Shown piece after piece: positions 1-8,618 of a stretch of 28,304 nt of DNA (the stretch's first letter is position 1; each line of letters begins with the position of its first letter). The notes beneath the pieces are model-generated. The model searched no databases, was not told where the DNA came from, and saw only the letters and a list, made by a program, of their open reading frames with translations. Source of the stretch: Candidatus Heimdallarchaeota archaeon (GTDB taxonomy: Archaea > Asgardarchaeota > Heimdallarchaeia > Heimdallarchaeales > Heimdallarchaeaceae); assembly GCA_030603505.1 (NCBI GenBank), contig JAUVXQ010000008.1, forward strand, positions 1 through 28,304, read 5' to 3'. The position numbers and the translations under genes are program-made.

Positions 1-476
1 GAACTCACATCTGTTAGATATTTCTGTAATTCCGGTATGTCTCTTGCTACTTTTAACAATCTCATAGCTCTATCCATATTTGCTGGTCCTGTTCCACTTC
101 CAGTTGAACCTATTTTACCAGAGAGGTGCTTGTTCTCGGAATCCATTTTTATATGCTTGTCTTCAATGATTCCCACTTGGTAATCTATTCCTAGTTTACC
201 TTGTGATTTTGTATCTTCAATTTCCTTGAATAAAACCTTAGTGTTAATAAGAACGCCTGCTCCTATAAGGAGACGTGTATCAGAATTAATAAAGCCTGAA
301 GGAATCAACCGTAATTTGTACTCTTTTCCTTCAAAAAATATTGTATGACCAGCATTTGGCCCCACACCTGCTCGAACAACTATAGAAGGCTCATCAACTA
401 AGGCTAGATGAGATAGAATTTTCCCTTTCCCCTCATCTCCCCAAAATCCACCACATATTATTGTAAGTGTCATCAT
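1..476 (-). CDS. purA: Adenylosuccinate synthetase, N-terminal part (runs off the window)
   Basis: This is the first ~158 codons of adenylosuccinate synthetase, which condenses IMP and aspartate using GTP in the first AMP-specific step of purine synthesis. My own translation of the reverse strand starts Met-Met-Thr-Leu-Thr-Ile and contains GGFWGDEGKGK, the diagnostic GTP-binding loop of PurA. Further on are GPNAGHT and a GSTGSGTGPA stretch, both in the order expected for the family. Two ATG codons are adjacent (474-476 and 471-473), so the start is uncertain by one residue. The 3' end lies outside the window, so completeness cannot be judged. It is divergent from the Ras-like GTPase gene and shares an ~85-base AT-rich intergenic region with it. 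Confidence 0.93.
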   Translation of the reverse strand, partial: MMTLTIICGGFWGDEGKGKILSHLALVDEPSIVVRAGVGPNAGHTIFFEGKEYKLRLIPSGFINSDTRLLIGAGVLINTKVLFKEIEDTKSQGKLGIDYQVGIIEDKHIKMDSENKHLSGKIGSTGSGTGPANMDRAMRLLKVARDIPELQKYLTDVS

Positions 477-560
477 TTAAGATTTAGAGTATGAGATAAT
501 AAATTTTTCATTTGGATACATAGTTGCGAAAAACTAATAAAGTGCATAAACTAACTAAAC

Positions 561-1133
561 ATGAGGATAATGTCTATTTTTGGAGTAGTTAAAATAGTCT
601 TAATGGGAGATTTTGCTACAGGAAAGACAACCCTAAAGCGATCATTTATGGGAATGCACTTAGATGAAAGATATATGAGTACATTAGGTGTAGATCTTGC
701 TTCTTATAATCATAAAGATGAAGATATGACGATAAAATATCAAATTTGGGATTTGGGAGGTCAAGAGGAATTCGATGAAATCAGAAGGAAACAGTATAAA
801 GGTGCGGAAGGTGGACTTCTCGTCTTTGATAAGAGTAGAGATATGACTTTTGAAAATCTAGATACATGGTTAGATGAAATAAATTCTTCAATCAATAAAT
901 CAGTTTTTCTTTTAATACTAGGGAATAAAGACGACCTAGTATCTGAAGGAGTTAATAGAGAATGGGATGAAAAAGCATTAAAATATATCAAAGACAACAT
1001 ATCAACTTATCCAAACATTAAGCTTATGGGCTATTTTTCAACCTGTGCTTTGCATGGTAGTAACGTAAAGAAAGCTTTTGTAAAAATTGGAAGAGAAATT
1101 ATCAAAAGAAAAAGTGACCAAATGATAATTTAG
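561..1133 (+). CDS. Ras/Rab-like small GTPase
   Basis: A 190-residue stand-alone small GTPase with all G motifs in order: P-loop GDFATGKT (residues 16-23), switch I threonine T41, switch II WDLGGQEEF (63-71) with the catalytic-position glutamine Q68, specificity motif NKDD (122-125) and a weak G5 (STCAL). The GGQ form of switch II resembles Arf and some Rab-like proteins. Length is normal for the superfamily. There is no C-terminal cysteine motif, so lipid anchoring in the eukaryotic Rab manner is not indicated. Asgard archaea encode many such GTPases; effectors and regulators of this one cannot be named. An ATG at 570 is an alternative start. The downstream membrane-protein gene is on the same strand with a ~100-base gap. 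Confidence 0.92.
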   Translation: MRIMSIFGVVKIVLMGDFATGKTTLKRSFMGMHLDERYMSTLGVDLASYNHKDEDMTIKYQIWDLGGQEEFDEIRRKQYKGAEGGLLVFDKSRDMTFENLDTWLDEINSSINKSVFLLILGNKDDLVSEGVNREWDEKALKYIKDNISTYPNIKLMGYFSTCALHGSNVKKAFVKIGREIIKRKSDQMII

Positions 1134-1231
1134 CTTTTAAAAAGAATTATTACACTAGTAAATAGTCATCAAGAAGAAAGAATTAAAACTGATAACATTA
1201 GAAAACGTGTAAGAACACTCTGGTTGTTACC

Positions 1232-2131
1232 ATGGCAGATAGTATAATTGGACAATTTATTGTTGGCTTATTGCCAATATTAGTTTTCGTAGCATTATAT
1301 CTCGGATTTTATATATGGGGAAGAAGGAAAAATAAAAAGAAGAAAGAAGCGTATGTCAATGATATTGTGAATGCTATGGATCCATATATAGAAAATTATA
1401 CTAGAAAAGACCCCACTGATAGACAAGTTGAACTAAGAACACAATTAAGCGAAGGTTATATAGTAAAATCTGCATCTGCTTGGATTTTATTACTTCCAAG
1501 AACAAGTTTTCCAACAATGCTAGTTGATGGTTTATTTTTTAGAAATAAAGATTCTTTTGGTTTAGCAGCTAATTTCTCGGAAAAACCCAGAGTCATTTTT
1601 GAAGTCATACCTTATCGCTCAAAATCTGCTATCCGAAAGGATTTTGATTATCTTGTTGCAATTGATGACATTGACACCCCAGATTCAGAAGTAAATAGCA
1701 CTTATCTTATAAAATCAAACAAACCAAAAATCATTAATCAGCTAATTAGAAGTAAAACCTTCATAAAGGCAATGAAAGATTATCCAAAGATCATCCAATG
1801 GATTTCCATAAGGACTGATGAACCTCATTTTGAAATGAAATTTGAATTAACTGGGAATCCAGCTGACTTGCTTGCACTAACTAAATTCACTATGATTCTT
1901 TTAAAATTCTTTGGAAAAGTAATAGAAAACACGAAGAGTTTACCTATTCCTGTGATTCTCAAGAAAGAAACAAAGAAACTCTCTGATAAAGAAAAGGCTA
2001 AGCAAGAAAAAGAAAAAGAGAAATTCATGAAAGGAAGAGAAAAACGCAGGGAGAAAGCCCGAAGTAAGGAAGAAAAAGAAGCTAAGAAAAGAGCTAAAAC
2101 TGAAGATAAAGCAAGGAGAAAAGCTAAATAA
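1232..2131 (+). CDS. Membrane-anchored protein of unknown function with Lys/Glu-rich tail
   Basis: A 299-residue protein I do not recognise. Residues ~8-30 form one hydrophobic segment followed at once by a run of Arg/Lys (GRRKNKKKK), so the rest is probably cytoplasmic. Residues ~60-230 look like a folded alpha/beta domain. The last ~60 residues are almost entirely Lys, Glu, Arg and Ala and would form a highly charged helix or coiled coil, perhaps for binding nucleic acid or another protein. It lies between the small GTPase and a DegV protein on the same strand, with gaps of about 100 and 170 bases, so co-transcription is not certain. No catalytic motif is visible. Confidence 0.8.
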   Translation: MADSIIGQFIVGLLPILVFVALYLGFYIWGRRKNKKKKEAYVNDIVNAMDPYIENYTRKDPTDRQVELRTQLSEGYIVKSASAWILLLPRTSFPTMLVDGLFFRNKDSFGLAANFSEKPRVIFEVIPYRSKSAIRKDFDYLVAIDDIDTPDSEVNSTYLIKSNKPKIINQLIRSKTFIKAMKDYPKIIQWISIRTDEPHFEMKFELTGNPADLLALTKFTMILLKFFGKVIENTKSLPIPVILKKETKKLSDKEKAKQEKEKEKFMKGREKRREKARSKEEKEAKKRAKTEDKARRKAK

Positions 2132-2299
2132 AATAACCTTGTTTTGCATTTCTCATTTATTCATATTTCCAGTATTCTCCAACCAGAAAACATTTCATGG
2201 AAGAATTTATATATTGCCTTTTGAAGGAGTTTTTAACTTCAATCTATATTACACCTATTTTAACTATATTAGCTAAAAACGTTAAGAATCTGATGAAAA

Positions 2300-3175
2300 A
2301 TGATAAGTAATATAGACCAAACCCCTGAAAAAGTAAAAATAATAACTGATAGCTCTTGTGACTTACCTGATGCGTTTTTAAAGGAGTATGACATAGATTT
2401 TGTTCCTTTTTACGTTAATATTGCTGGTAAAAGTTATGTTGATAGAACAGAACTAAAACCTAAGGTTTACTATAAGCAATTAAAATCTATTGAAGAACTT
2501 CCAACAACTTCTGCACCAAGCCCAAAAGATTTCTTCGATAAGATAAATGCAGTAGTTAAAGATTATTCTACCGTTATAGTAACAACAATCTCTTCAAAAC
2601 TATCCGCAACGTACCAATCTGCAAGAGTCGCTGCTAATCGTTTAAAAGAAAAAAGCGTCCATGTTTTCGATTCATTATCTGGATCTGGAGGTGTAGGATT
2701 ATTATGTCTTGCAGCTGCAAAGCTTGCTAGAAAAGGACTGAAAGAAGATAATTTGATAAAAGAAATTGAACGAATCAGAGAAGAGTCAATCTTGCTTGGA
2801 TATGTTGACAACCTTGAGAATTTAGTGAAATCAGGTAGAATATCCAATTTTAAGTATCTTATTGGTAGATTAATGAAAGCCAAACCTATACTCCAAGTGA
2901 AAGATGGATTGATACAACCTCTATCAAAAGCATCAGGAAAAGAAAAAGCTATTAAAAAAATGCTTAATATCTTGTACAAGCGAGTTAATGAGGACGTCAA
3001 GTATGATATTATGATAACTCATGGAGATGATTATGAGACCTCTAAAGACATTCTAAAACAGATAGAAAAGAAAGTTGAATTAGGAGAAAAGATAGTTAAT
3101 TTCTTAACACCAGCTTTAGCAACCCATTTAGGGCTTGGAACTATAGTTGTAACACTATCTCCAAGTGTTGATTAA
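2300..3175 (+). CDS. DegV family fatty-acid-binding protein (copy 1)
   Basis: A 291-residue DegV/EDD-fold protein. It begins with the family pattern KIITDSSCDLP (residues ~13-23), has the TSAPSP motif (~75-80) that contacts the bound fatty acid, then SSKLSATYQSA and the DSLSGSGG segment. Bacterial DegV-type (FakB) proteins present a bound fatty acid to a kinase; no FakA-like kinase is seen here, so the partner and the physiological lipid are unknown. In archaea with isoprenoid membranes the ligand need not be a fatty acid. A TATA-like stretch at about 2262-2272 lies ~30 bases before the start. A second DegV gene occurs at 27114-28043. Confidence 0.9.
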   Translation: MISNIDQTPEKVKIITDSSCDLPDAFLKEYDIDFVPFYVNIAGKSYVDRTELKPKVYYKQLKSIEELPTTSAPSPKDFFDKINAVVKDYSTVIVTTISSKLSATYQSARVAANRLKEKSVHVFDSLSGSGGVGLLCLAAAKLARKGLKEDNLIKEIERIREESILLGYVDNLENLVKSGRISNFKYLIGRLMKAKPILQVKDGLIQPLSKASGKEKAIKKMLNILYKRVNEDVKYDIMITHGDDYETSKDILKQIEKKVELGEKIVNFLTPALATHLGLGTIVVTLSPSVD

Positions 3176-3186
3176 CTCTTCCTCTT

Positions 3187-4722
3187 TTATTTCTCTTTTG
3201 GTTTAAAACTCAAAGCTTTAGCAATTACTTTGTTAATATTATTTGTAATATCTGAAGCCATCAGTCCATTACCAAATTGTTGAGATGCTAATTCACCTGC
3301 AGCTCCCGAAATATACGCACCTAAACATGCTGAAGTATAAGCATCATTAGTAACTGAAAATAGAGATCCTATTATTCCAGTTAAAACATCCCCAGAACCT
3401 CCAACCGTCATTCCTGGGTGGCCCGTCTTGTTGAATTTAGTTTTAAAACCGTCTGATATGATGTCTGTCTGTCCTTTGACAAGAATTACTGTTTTGTATT
3501 TCAAAGCAATTTCAGCTACCAAACTTGCATCTTTCCTTAAATCATTGTGAAATTTTTTGTTGAAGACTTTACCAAATTCACCTCTGTGAGGTGTCAGTAT
3601 TGTATCATGTATGGAAAGAAGTTGTAATTCGCTTTCAGATAGAGCTGACAGAGCACCAGCGTCAATAACGATTTGTCTTTTCATTTCACCAGCAAGAAGT
3701 TTGTTAACACTTTGATTTGTTTTTACTGAATCTTTCATTCCAGGACCTATGATAAAGGTTGAATTTCTAGTTTTATCTTCTTCTATGATAAGTGAAATAT
3801 CTAAAGGGTCAATTTCATTTTCTTTTGCGGGAATTGTAATAAAATCTGGAGAATAAGCAGCTAACACATGTCTTATATTTTTAGGCGTTAGGATGAAGAC
3901 TAGATCAGCTCCTGTTCGAAAAGCACCAAAACCAGCTAAAGCGGGGGCACCAATGTAATCATCAGATCCACCTATTATTGTTACTACACCATTATCTCTT
4001 TTATGACTATCTTTCTTCCTTTTAGGATAATTCCATTTCAAATCTCCTAATCCTACATACGTTTCAGCTTCTTCTGGAATACCAATATCTTTCACAATTA
4101 TAAGAGATTTAGAGAAATCATTTGATTCAACTTTATTCTTTCCCAAACATACAATTTTCTCAGGATTTGATATGAAAATTGTATTATTAGATGTAGGATT
4201 GTATCCAGAGGGAGTGTCTATAGAAATTATCTTTCCACTGAAATGAGAATTAAGATATTCGATTACTGATTTATACGGTTCTTTTGGTGTTCCTGAGATT
4301 CCTATACCGAGAAGTGCATCAATAATAAGTTCATTATCATTGATATTGTTTTTCAATTTTCTAAATGCCTTCTCATCTTTAATTCTAATAATCTTATCAT
4401 CTGTTAATATTTCTGTTAGTTTTTCAAAGTTTTTTTGAGATGAGAGAGAATTAAACTTGTTTTTGTCTCCAATTAGAGCTAAGGTGCAGTTATATCCTTC
4501 GTTAACCAAGAGTCTTGCAGTTACTAACCCATCTCCACCATTATTACCATATCCCGCAACAATAAGAATACTATTTTTTTTTGCTTGTGGAATATTAATA
4601 ATCTCCTCATATACAGCTTTGCCAGCATTTTCCATCAATTGGATAATAGGAATCCCCATAGCAAAAGCATTCTCTTCTAAAGCTCTTACTTCAGTAAAAG
4701 TACTGTATTTTCTTTTCATCAT
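3187..4722 (-). CDS. nnr: Bifunctional NAD(P)H-hydrate epimerase / ADP-dependent dehydratase
   Basis: A 511-residue fusion of the two NAD(P)HX repair enzymes, which return damaged hydrated NAD(P)H to the normal cofactor. The N-terminal YjeF epimerase domain (~1-225) shows LMENAGKAV, the phosphate-binding GYGNNGGDG (57-65), DALLGIG and SIDTPSG. The C-terminal ribokinase-like dehydratase domain (~240-505) shows GGSDDYIGAPALAG, GPGMK, LTPHRGEF, LVKGQTD and the catalytic GGSGDVLTG. Order and length match typical archaeal and bacterial fusions. It is convergent with the upstream DegV gene (12 bases between stops). No Shine-Dalgarno is seen; a TTTTAAA-like box ~25 bases upstream (about 4742-4752) suggests a leaderless message. 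Two ATGs are adjacent at the start. Confidence 0.96.
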   Translation of the reverse strand: MMKRKYSTFTEVRALEENAFAMGIPIIQLMENAGKAVYEEIINIPQAKKNSILIVAGYGNNGGDGLVTARLLVNEGYNCTLALIGDKNKFNSLSSQKNFEKLTEILTDDKIIRIKDEKAFRKLKNNINDNELIIDALLGIGISGTPKEPYKSVIEYLNSHFSGKIISIDTPSGYNPTSNNTIFISNPEKIVCLGKNKVESNDFSKSLIIVKDIGIPEEAETYVGLGDLKWNYPKRKKDSHKRDNGVVTIIGGSDDYIGAPALAGFGAFRTGADLVFILTPKNIRHVLAAYSPDFITIPAKENEIDPLDISLIIEEDKTRNSTFIIGPGMKDSVKTNQSVNKLLAGEMKRQIVIDAGALSALSESELQLLSIHDTILTPHRGEFGKVFNKKFHNDLRKDASLVAEIALKYKTVILVKGQTDIISDGFKTKFNKTGHPGMTVGGSGDVLTGIIGSLFSVTNDAYTSACLGAYISGAAGELASQQFGNGLMASDITNNINKVIAKALSFKPKEK

Positions 4723-4787
4723 TAATTAAAAGTCTAATTACTGCTTTAAAACAATTATTCTAATATATAAAAAAAGAGAGAGTATGT

Positions 4788-5357
4788 TCAGACATACTTC
4801 AAAGTTTTTTTAGCTTTTTTATGTTCTTTTTTAAGCTCATCATCTAATGCATCAAGCAGAGTAGATGTTTGCTTTATTACTCTCACATAGTCTTCATATG
4901 ATGTCTCGAGAGAGTTAAGAGAATTTTCGAATAACCCTAACGATGTTTGATCATTTTGAACAAAAGAAAGTGTTTTACTTATGTTCTGGGCTACATTCTT
5001 GAGAAGTGCGATTACATCTTCCTCTTTCTTGCTAATATTCATCATTTTTTTAGGTGTTTTCAGGGGGAAATCTAATCCATCTATTTCTACCATTAATGTA
5101 TATGTTCCAGCAATTATTACTTCCAAATTATTCAATCTTTTTCCTAGATTTTGTAATGTAAGTAGTACATCTTCTTTTATTTCAGCAAATTCTTCTTGAT
5201 TTTCAAAGGATTGTTTGAAAGATTTGAGTATTTTTTTTACATCATCAACAATTTGTTGTGATTCGTCAGTCCATTTTTTTCTAATCTCTTTGAGATTACC
5301 AATAAAAGAGCCTGTGGCATGTGCCAAGGAATCAGTTTTTCTTACTGCAAAATTCAT
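4788..5357 (-). CDS. Coiled-coil protein of unknown function
   Basis: A 189-residue, almost wholly helical and charged protein with heptad-like leucine spacing from ~20 to 180 and no membrane segment, cysteine cluster or catalytic motif. I do not recognise a family. The start is well supported: AAAGGTGAT lies five bases upstream of the ATG on the minus strand. The gene is upstream of nnr on the same strand, with a 65-base gap; no functional link is evident. A structural or scaffold role is possible, but this is a guess from composition only. Confidence 0.75.
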   Translation of the reverse strand: MNFAVRKTDSLAHATGSFIGNLKEIRKKWTDESQQIVDDVKKILKSFKQSFENQEEFAEIKEDVLLTLQNLGKRLNNLEVIIAGTYTLMVEIDGLDFPLKTPKKMMNISKKEEDVIALLKNVAQNISKTLSFVQNDQTSLGLFENSLNSLETSYEDYVRVIKQTSTLLDALDDELKKEHKKAKKTLKYV

Positions 5358-5571
5358 TGTATCACCTTTGATGATATTTGGATGGAATGAAAACAGTACT
5401 CGTTCTGAAATAACTTGAAAAAAGTTGCGAATATTCCTCCAAACATATATATTTAATATTATGCATGCCCTAATATAAAACTTACCGATACTACTATATG
5501 GTTCTGGATATTATAAAAATACGCAATTCTTTCTATTCCAAATGCATCTTTGCTAGAAAATTTGTGGTCTA

Positions 5572-5655
5572 GAATAGAAAAAATACACATTTGATATTTT
5601 TCTGCAATAGGTCAATAATCGATGATTTAAAAATAACCCTTTCTATAATGTTCTT
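5572..5655 (+). promoter_or_regulatory. TATA-like promoter of the CitG-like gene (leaderless)
   Basis: The element GATTTAAAAATAAC (about 5624-5637) is centred ~27 bases before the GTG start at 5656. That is the usual TATA-to-start-site distance in archaea, so transcription would begin at or next to the start codon. The upstream in-frame stop TGA at 5623-5625 excludes a longer protein. The whole gap 5358-5655 (298 bases) is AT-rich, separates divergent genes, and holds no ORF I can support. Confidence 0.55.
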
Positions 5656-6660
5656 GTGACCTATAATAATGCGTCATCAGATGTGAAAGGTAAAGCTCTT
5701 GATGTTCAGCTTTATATTGCCCAATGCGCAGTTTTAGCACATAATCTATTATATGTATCAGAACCTAAACCCGGTGGAGCATCTTTTCATAAAAGTTTTA
5801 CTGATACAAAAACTGAACATTTTCTCGCAGGTGGGAGCAGCTTATTTGGTCCTATTTTTGAACTTTCTAAGAGAGGGATATTAGTAGCTCAAAACCATCT
5901 GTGGTACGATGATTCTGAGATAGGTTTGTTTATCACTAAAGCTCTAGACGGCGCAAGGAGATGGTACCAACCAATTGGCAATACAATTCTAGGGACAATT
6001 CTAATGTTTTCTCCCCTTACAGTAAGCGTTGCACATTATTTTGCTAATGAAGGGATGAAAACTAACGTAAAACTAGATTTAGATGTTGTTGTTGCTTTGA
6101 GTGAAAGGTTCTTAAAAAATTCAACCACTGATGATTGTATACATCTTACTCATGCTTTAACTAAAAACGTATCTACAGATATTCTACCTTCAGATAAGGA
6201 TGAAGATGATTTTTCTTCTTTTATTAGGATATATAAACATCAAAGAACTAACTTGTACGATTTCACAAAATTCTATGAAGAAAGAGATTTAGTCTTTTAC
6301 GAGATGAGTCATAATTATAAGACAACCATTGCAACTGGATTCAAAACACTAACTAAGGTTTATGAGGAGGAGCATGATTTAATGAAAGCGATTTCACACA
6401 CTTATTTAACGCTACTTGCAGAAAGAAAAGATACTCATATTGCAAAAAGATTTGGAAATGAAATCGCAAGTGAAATCCAACAAATGGCGAAAAACATCGT
6501 AAAAGCTGGTGGAATATTCACTGTTGACGGTATGAAAATGATTGATGAACTTGATGATTACTTAAGAAACTCGAGGCCTAAAAAAATAAATCCCGGATCG
6601 ATTGCAGATATAACTACTACAACTATACTTCTAGCATTATTAGATGGATACAGACCCTAA
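5656..6660 (+). CDS. Triphosphoribosyl-dephospho-CoA synthase-like (CitG/MdcB superfamily) protein
   Basis: A 334-residue all-helical protein of the CitG family. Visible family motifs are EPKPGGASFHKSFTDTKTEHF (within residues 36-57, the nucleotide-binding region), GNTILGTILMFSPL (~107-120) and the C-terminal PGSIADITTTTILLALL. CitG and MdcB transfer a phosphoribosyl unit from ATP to dephospho-CoA to make the prosthetic group of citrate lyase or malonate decarboxylase. No citrate lyase, malonate decarboxylase or acyl-carrier gene is in the window, so the real substrate may differ; archaeal members of this family are poorly characterised. GTG is the only in-frame start after the upstream stop. 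Its stop codon overlaps the stop of the convergent downstream gene by four bases. Confidence 0.85.
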   Translation: MTYNNASSDVKGKALDVQLYIAQCAVLAHNLLYVSEPKPGGASFHKSFTDTKTEHFLAGGSSLFGPIFELSKRGILVAQNHLWYDDSEIGLFITKALDGARRWYQPIGNTILGTILMFSPLTVSVAHYFANEGMKTNVKLDLDVVVALSERFLKNSTTDDCIHLTHALTKNVSTDILPSDKDEDDFSSFIRIYKHQRTNLYDFTKFYEERDLVFYEMSHNYKTTIATGFKTLTKVYEEEHDLMKAISHTYLTLLAERKDTHIAKRFGNEIASEIQQMAKNIVKAGGIFTVDGMKMIDELDDYLRNSRPKKINPGSIADITTTTILLALLDGYRP

Positions 6661-7679
6661 GAACATAATGAAAAAATTTTTGATAATTCTTCAAAAGAAT
6701 CAGCTGCAGATTTGTATTTTTCAAAATCAAGAAATAATGTTCTATTTGGAAGTTTGAGTATAATGCTAGCATTATCAGCCGTCATAATAAATTGAGATAA
6801 TAACTTAGTATCATACAAATATGAAAATCCTTTTTCTCCTGCTTTGAAAGAATCGCATAGAATTTTATGTTTGTGCTTTTCTTTATCTTTCTTTAGGGAT
6901 TCTAAAGAGCGTCTAGAATAGATTTCTATGTCTGTTGGATTAAACTTTTCAAAGAAAGTATCCTTTAATTGCTGGTTTGACTTTGTTTTGAATTCCTTAA
7001 AAGTGGAAATGTTGAAGTCTTTTATTTTTATAGCTATTACAATAAAAACGTAGGGTAGATTAATTGTCAGTATAAGTGAACCTTCAAGAGATAGATGATA
7101 TGCTATTCCCAATTTAGAATTCCATAAAGAGGAGGTTATTTTTTGTAGACTCTTACAAAATAAGTGAAATATAGCGAAACTGTCAAAATTATAGTTTTGT
7201 TCATGGGCTTGTACTACCAAGGTTTCAAAAGAATCGGAATAAATTCCAAAAGCTTTTGACCTTTTGCTCTTTTCATCAAATAATTCATTTGCTATATAGA
7301 TTCCACATTGATCGAGTATTTTTCTGCATATACACTGAAAACCTCTGAAAACACTGACTTGACCTCTAAAAGCTATAAGTTGTTCTTTGTAGAGAGATAG
7401 AAATTTATTGGAAATTTTAGTAATAATAAATTCTGCATACTCATAAGGCATATTATCTGAAATCTGAAAAATGAATACTAAATCCTCAGCTAATGATAAA
7501 ATAAATTGACTTTCTTCAAGTATTACTCTTGAAATTTTCTCCTTTTCAGTTTCTTCAGCAAAACGTAAAAATCCTGCTAATAACCCTGAAACTAGAACTT
7601 CATCTCCTCTGGTATAATCTTCAAAATCAAAAAGCGGGATACCATCAGCTGTTATTATAAGGATTCTTTTGATTAACAT
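6657..7679 (-). CDS. Longin/roadblock-like N-terminal domain protein, unknown function
   Basis: A 340-residue protein. Residues ~1-100 read like a profilin-fold longin domain: a hydrophobic strand, the turn ADGIPLFDF, SGLLAGFLRFAEE as the first long helix, then a strand-rich stretch ending in an amphipathic helix (FLSLYKEQL). This pattern is common in Asgard proteins, where longin and roadblock domains often accompany small GTPases. The rest (100-340) is unassigned, with a hydrophobic strand near 200-220 and a charged helix near 255-275. The ATG directly abuts the TAG stop of the upstream GIFT-like gene (TAGATG, zero gap), so the two are almost surely co-translated. The longin assignment is an inference from pattern, not from a search. 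Confidence 0.6.
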   Translation of the reverse strand: MLIKRILIITADGIPLFDFEDYTRGDEVLVSGLLAGFLRFAEETEKEKISRVILEESQFILSLAEDLVFIFQISDNMPYEYAEFIITKISNKFLSLYKEQLIAFRGQVSVFRGFQCICRKILDQCGIYIANELFDEKSKRSKAFGIYSDSFETLVVQAHEQNYNFDSFAIFHLFCKSLQKITSSLWNSKLGIAYHLSLEGSLILTINLPYVFIVIAIKIKDFNISTFKEFKTKSNQQLKDTFFEKFNPTDIEIYSRRSLESLKKDKEKHKHKILCDSFKAGEKGFSYLYDTKLLSQFIMTADNASIILKLPNRTLFLDFEKYKSAADSFEELSKIFSLCS

Positions 7680-8573
7680 CTAAATCTCCCCCTCTAATTT
7701 TAAACTATGAAGAGTGTATCGTATATCTGTTAAACTTGGAGGATTCCCAATTATCTTTTGATTTGCAAGAATAGATTGAATCTTAACTTCAAGATCTTCA
7801 ATTGAAGTGAAAGAATAAGGTTCTTTGAAAAAAACATATTCATGATGATAAAAGGATAATAGATATTGATTCAATATTGCGTGATTTAAGCAGATGTAGA
7901 AGTTTGATTCTCCAATTTGAACTCTGTTGTTCTTTTTATGAGTAAGATAATCCAATTTTCTGGAAGCGATAAGAAGTAAACGATTCAAGTAATTCGAATT
8001 AGATCCTGTAAAAATTTCATGTGTACCAAAGATAATAAATTTACCTCTCCTCTTTTTTGCTACAAGAACGACAGGTTTACTATCCATCAGAGCAAGAGGT
8101 ATATAACTCTTAATCCCGTTTTCTTTCATAAAATGAGGTTCAGAGTTGTAATTGATTACATGTGATTTATTTATTAAAAGTTTAGAGCCAAGTAATCTTG
8201 TTTCATGTGGGATTCTAGGGAGTCCATAAACGTATTGTTCAGAGAGATTTATTCCAAGTTCCCATCTCAATGCTTCAAACCATCGACCTAATTCAGGTAA
8301 TGCTCGAGGTCGTGGAAGAGTTAAAATCAAACACCCTCCTATATCAATATAAGAAATTAGCTCCAGATACATTTCTTGAGAAATTTTCTTTCGGGGGAGA
8401 GTAATAAATAGAATGTGGGATTTTTCTAAGATTGATCTTTCTAGTCCAGTACCATAAAACCGTTTCTTAACGATTTTAAACTTTACTTGAGCTATATCTT
8501 GATTAATGAGACTTGTTATTTCTTTTGCTTTGATTTGTTCATCAAGTGACATATCTACTGTGCAAAGTCTCAT
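7680..8573 (-). CDS. GATase-like/GIFT-domain (IFT52-like) protein, tentative
   Basis: A 297-residue protein. Residues ~50-105 (LEKSHILFITLPRKKIS, then ELISYIDIGGCLILTL, then a helix leading to LRWELGI) match from memory the layout of the GIFT domain of IFT52 and GldG: a strand, 'xxFTxEEFxxLxxYLxxGGxLLVLL', then a 'yGI' segment. Later, GKFIIFGTHEIFTG (~185-198) followed by an N-rich helix fits the IFT52 'GGKLAVLGSxHMF' strand. No cysteine-histidine triad of an active glutamine amidotransferase is apparent, so a binding role is more likely. The C-terminal ~80 residues are unassigned. It is the first gene of a two-gene unit with the longin-like gene. A TATA-like box lies ~29 bases upstream. Confidence 0.5.
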   Translation of the reverse strand: MRLCTVDMSLDEQIKAKEITSLINQDIAQVKFKIVKKRFYGTGLERSILEKSHILFITLPRKKISQEMYLELISYIDIGGCLILTLPRPRALPELGRWFEALRWELGINLSEQYVYGLPRIPHETRLLGSKLLINKSHVINYNSEPHFMKENGIKSYIPLALMDSKPVVLVAKKRRGKFIIFGTHEIFTGSNSNYLNRLLLIASRKLDYLTHKKNNRVQIGESNFYICLNHAILNQYLLSFYHHEYVFFKEPYSFTSIEDLEVKIQSILANQKIIGNPPSLTDIRYTLHSLKLEGEI

Positions 8574-8596
8574 TGAATAATGGTATGAACCTTCAA

Positions 8597-8607
8597 ATAT
8601 AAATTAT
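8597..8607 (-). promoter_or_regulatory. TATA-like box of the GIFT-like/longin-like unit
   Basis: On the minus strand ATTTATATTTG is centred ~29 bases before the ATG at 8573. No Shine-Dalgarno lies at a usable distance, which fits a leaderless first gene. Confidence 0.5.
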
Positions 8608-8618
8608 TTGGAGTTAAG

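Noticed and set aside
5366..5408. Possible C/D-box guide RNA (TTGATGA ... CTGA)
   Set aside because: Box C is imperfect, no convincing inner boxes or terminal stem exist, and the segment includes the minus-strand Shine-Dalgarno of the coiled-coil gene.
5530..5604. Inverted repeat TTTCTATTC/GAATAGAAA and an A/T-rich hairpin before the CitG-like gene
   Set aside because: Short, A/T-only stems with a 33-base loop are expected by chance in such AT-rich DNA. No operator function can be supported.
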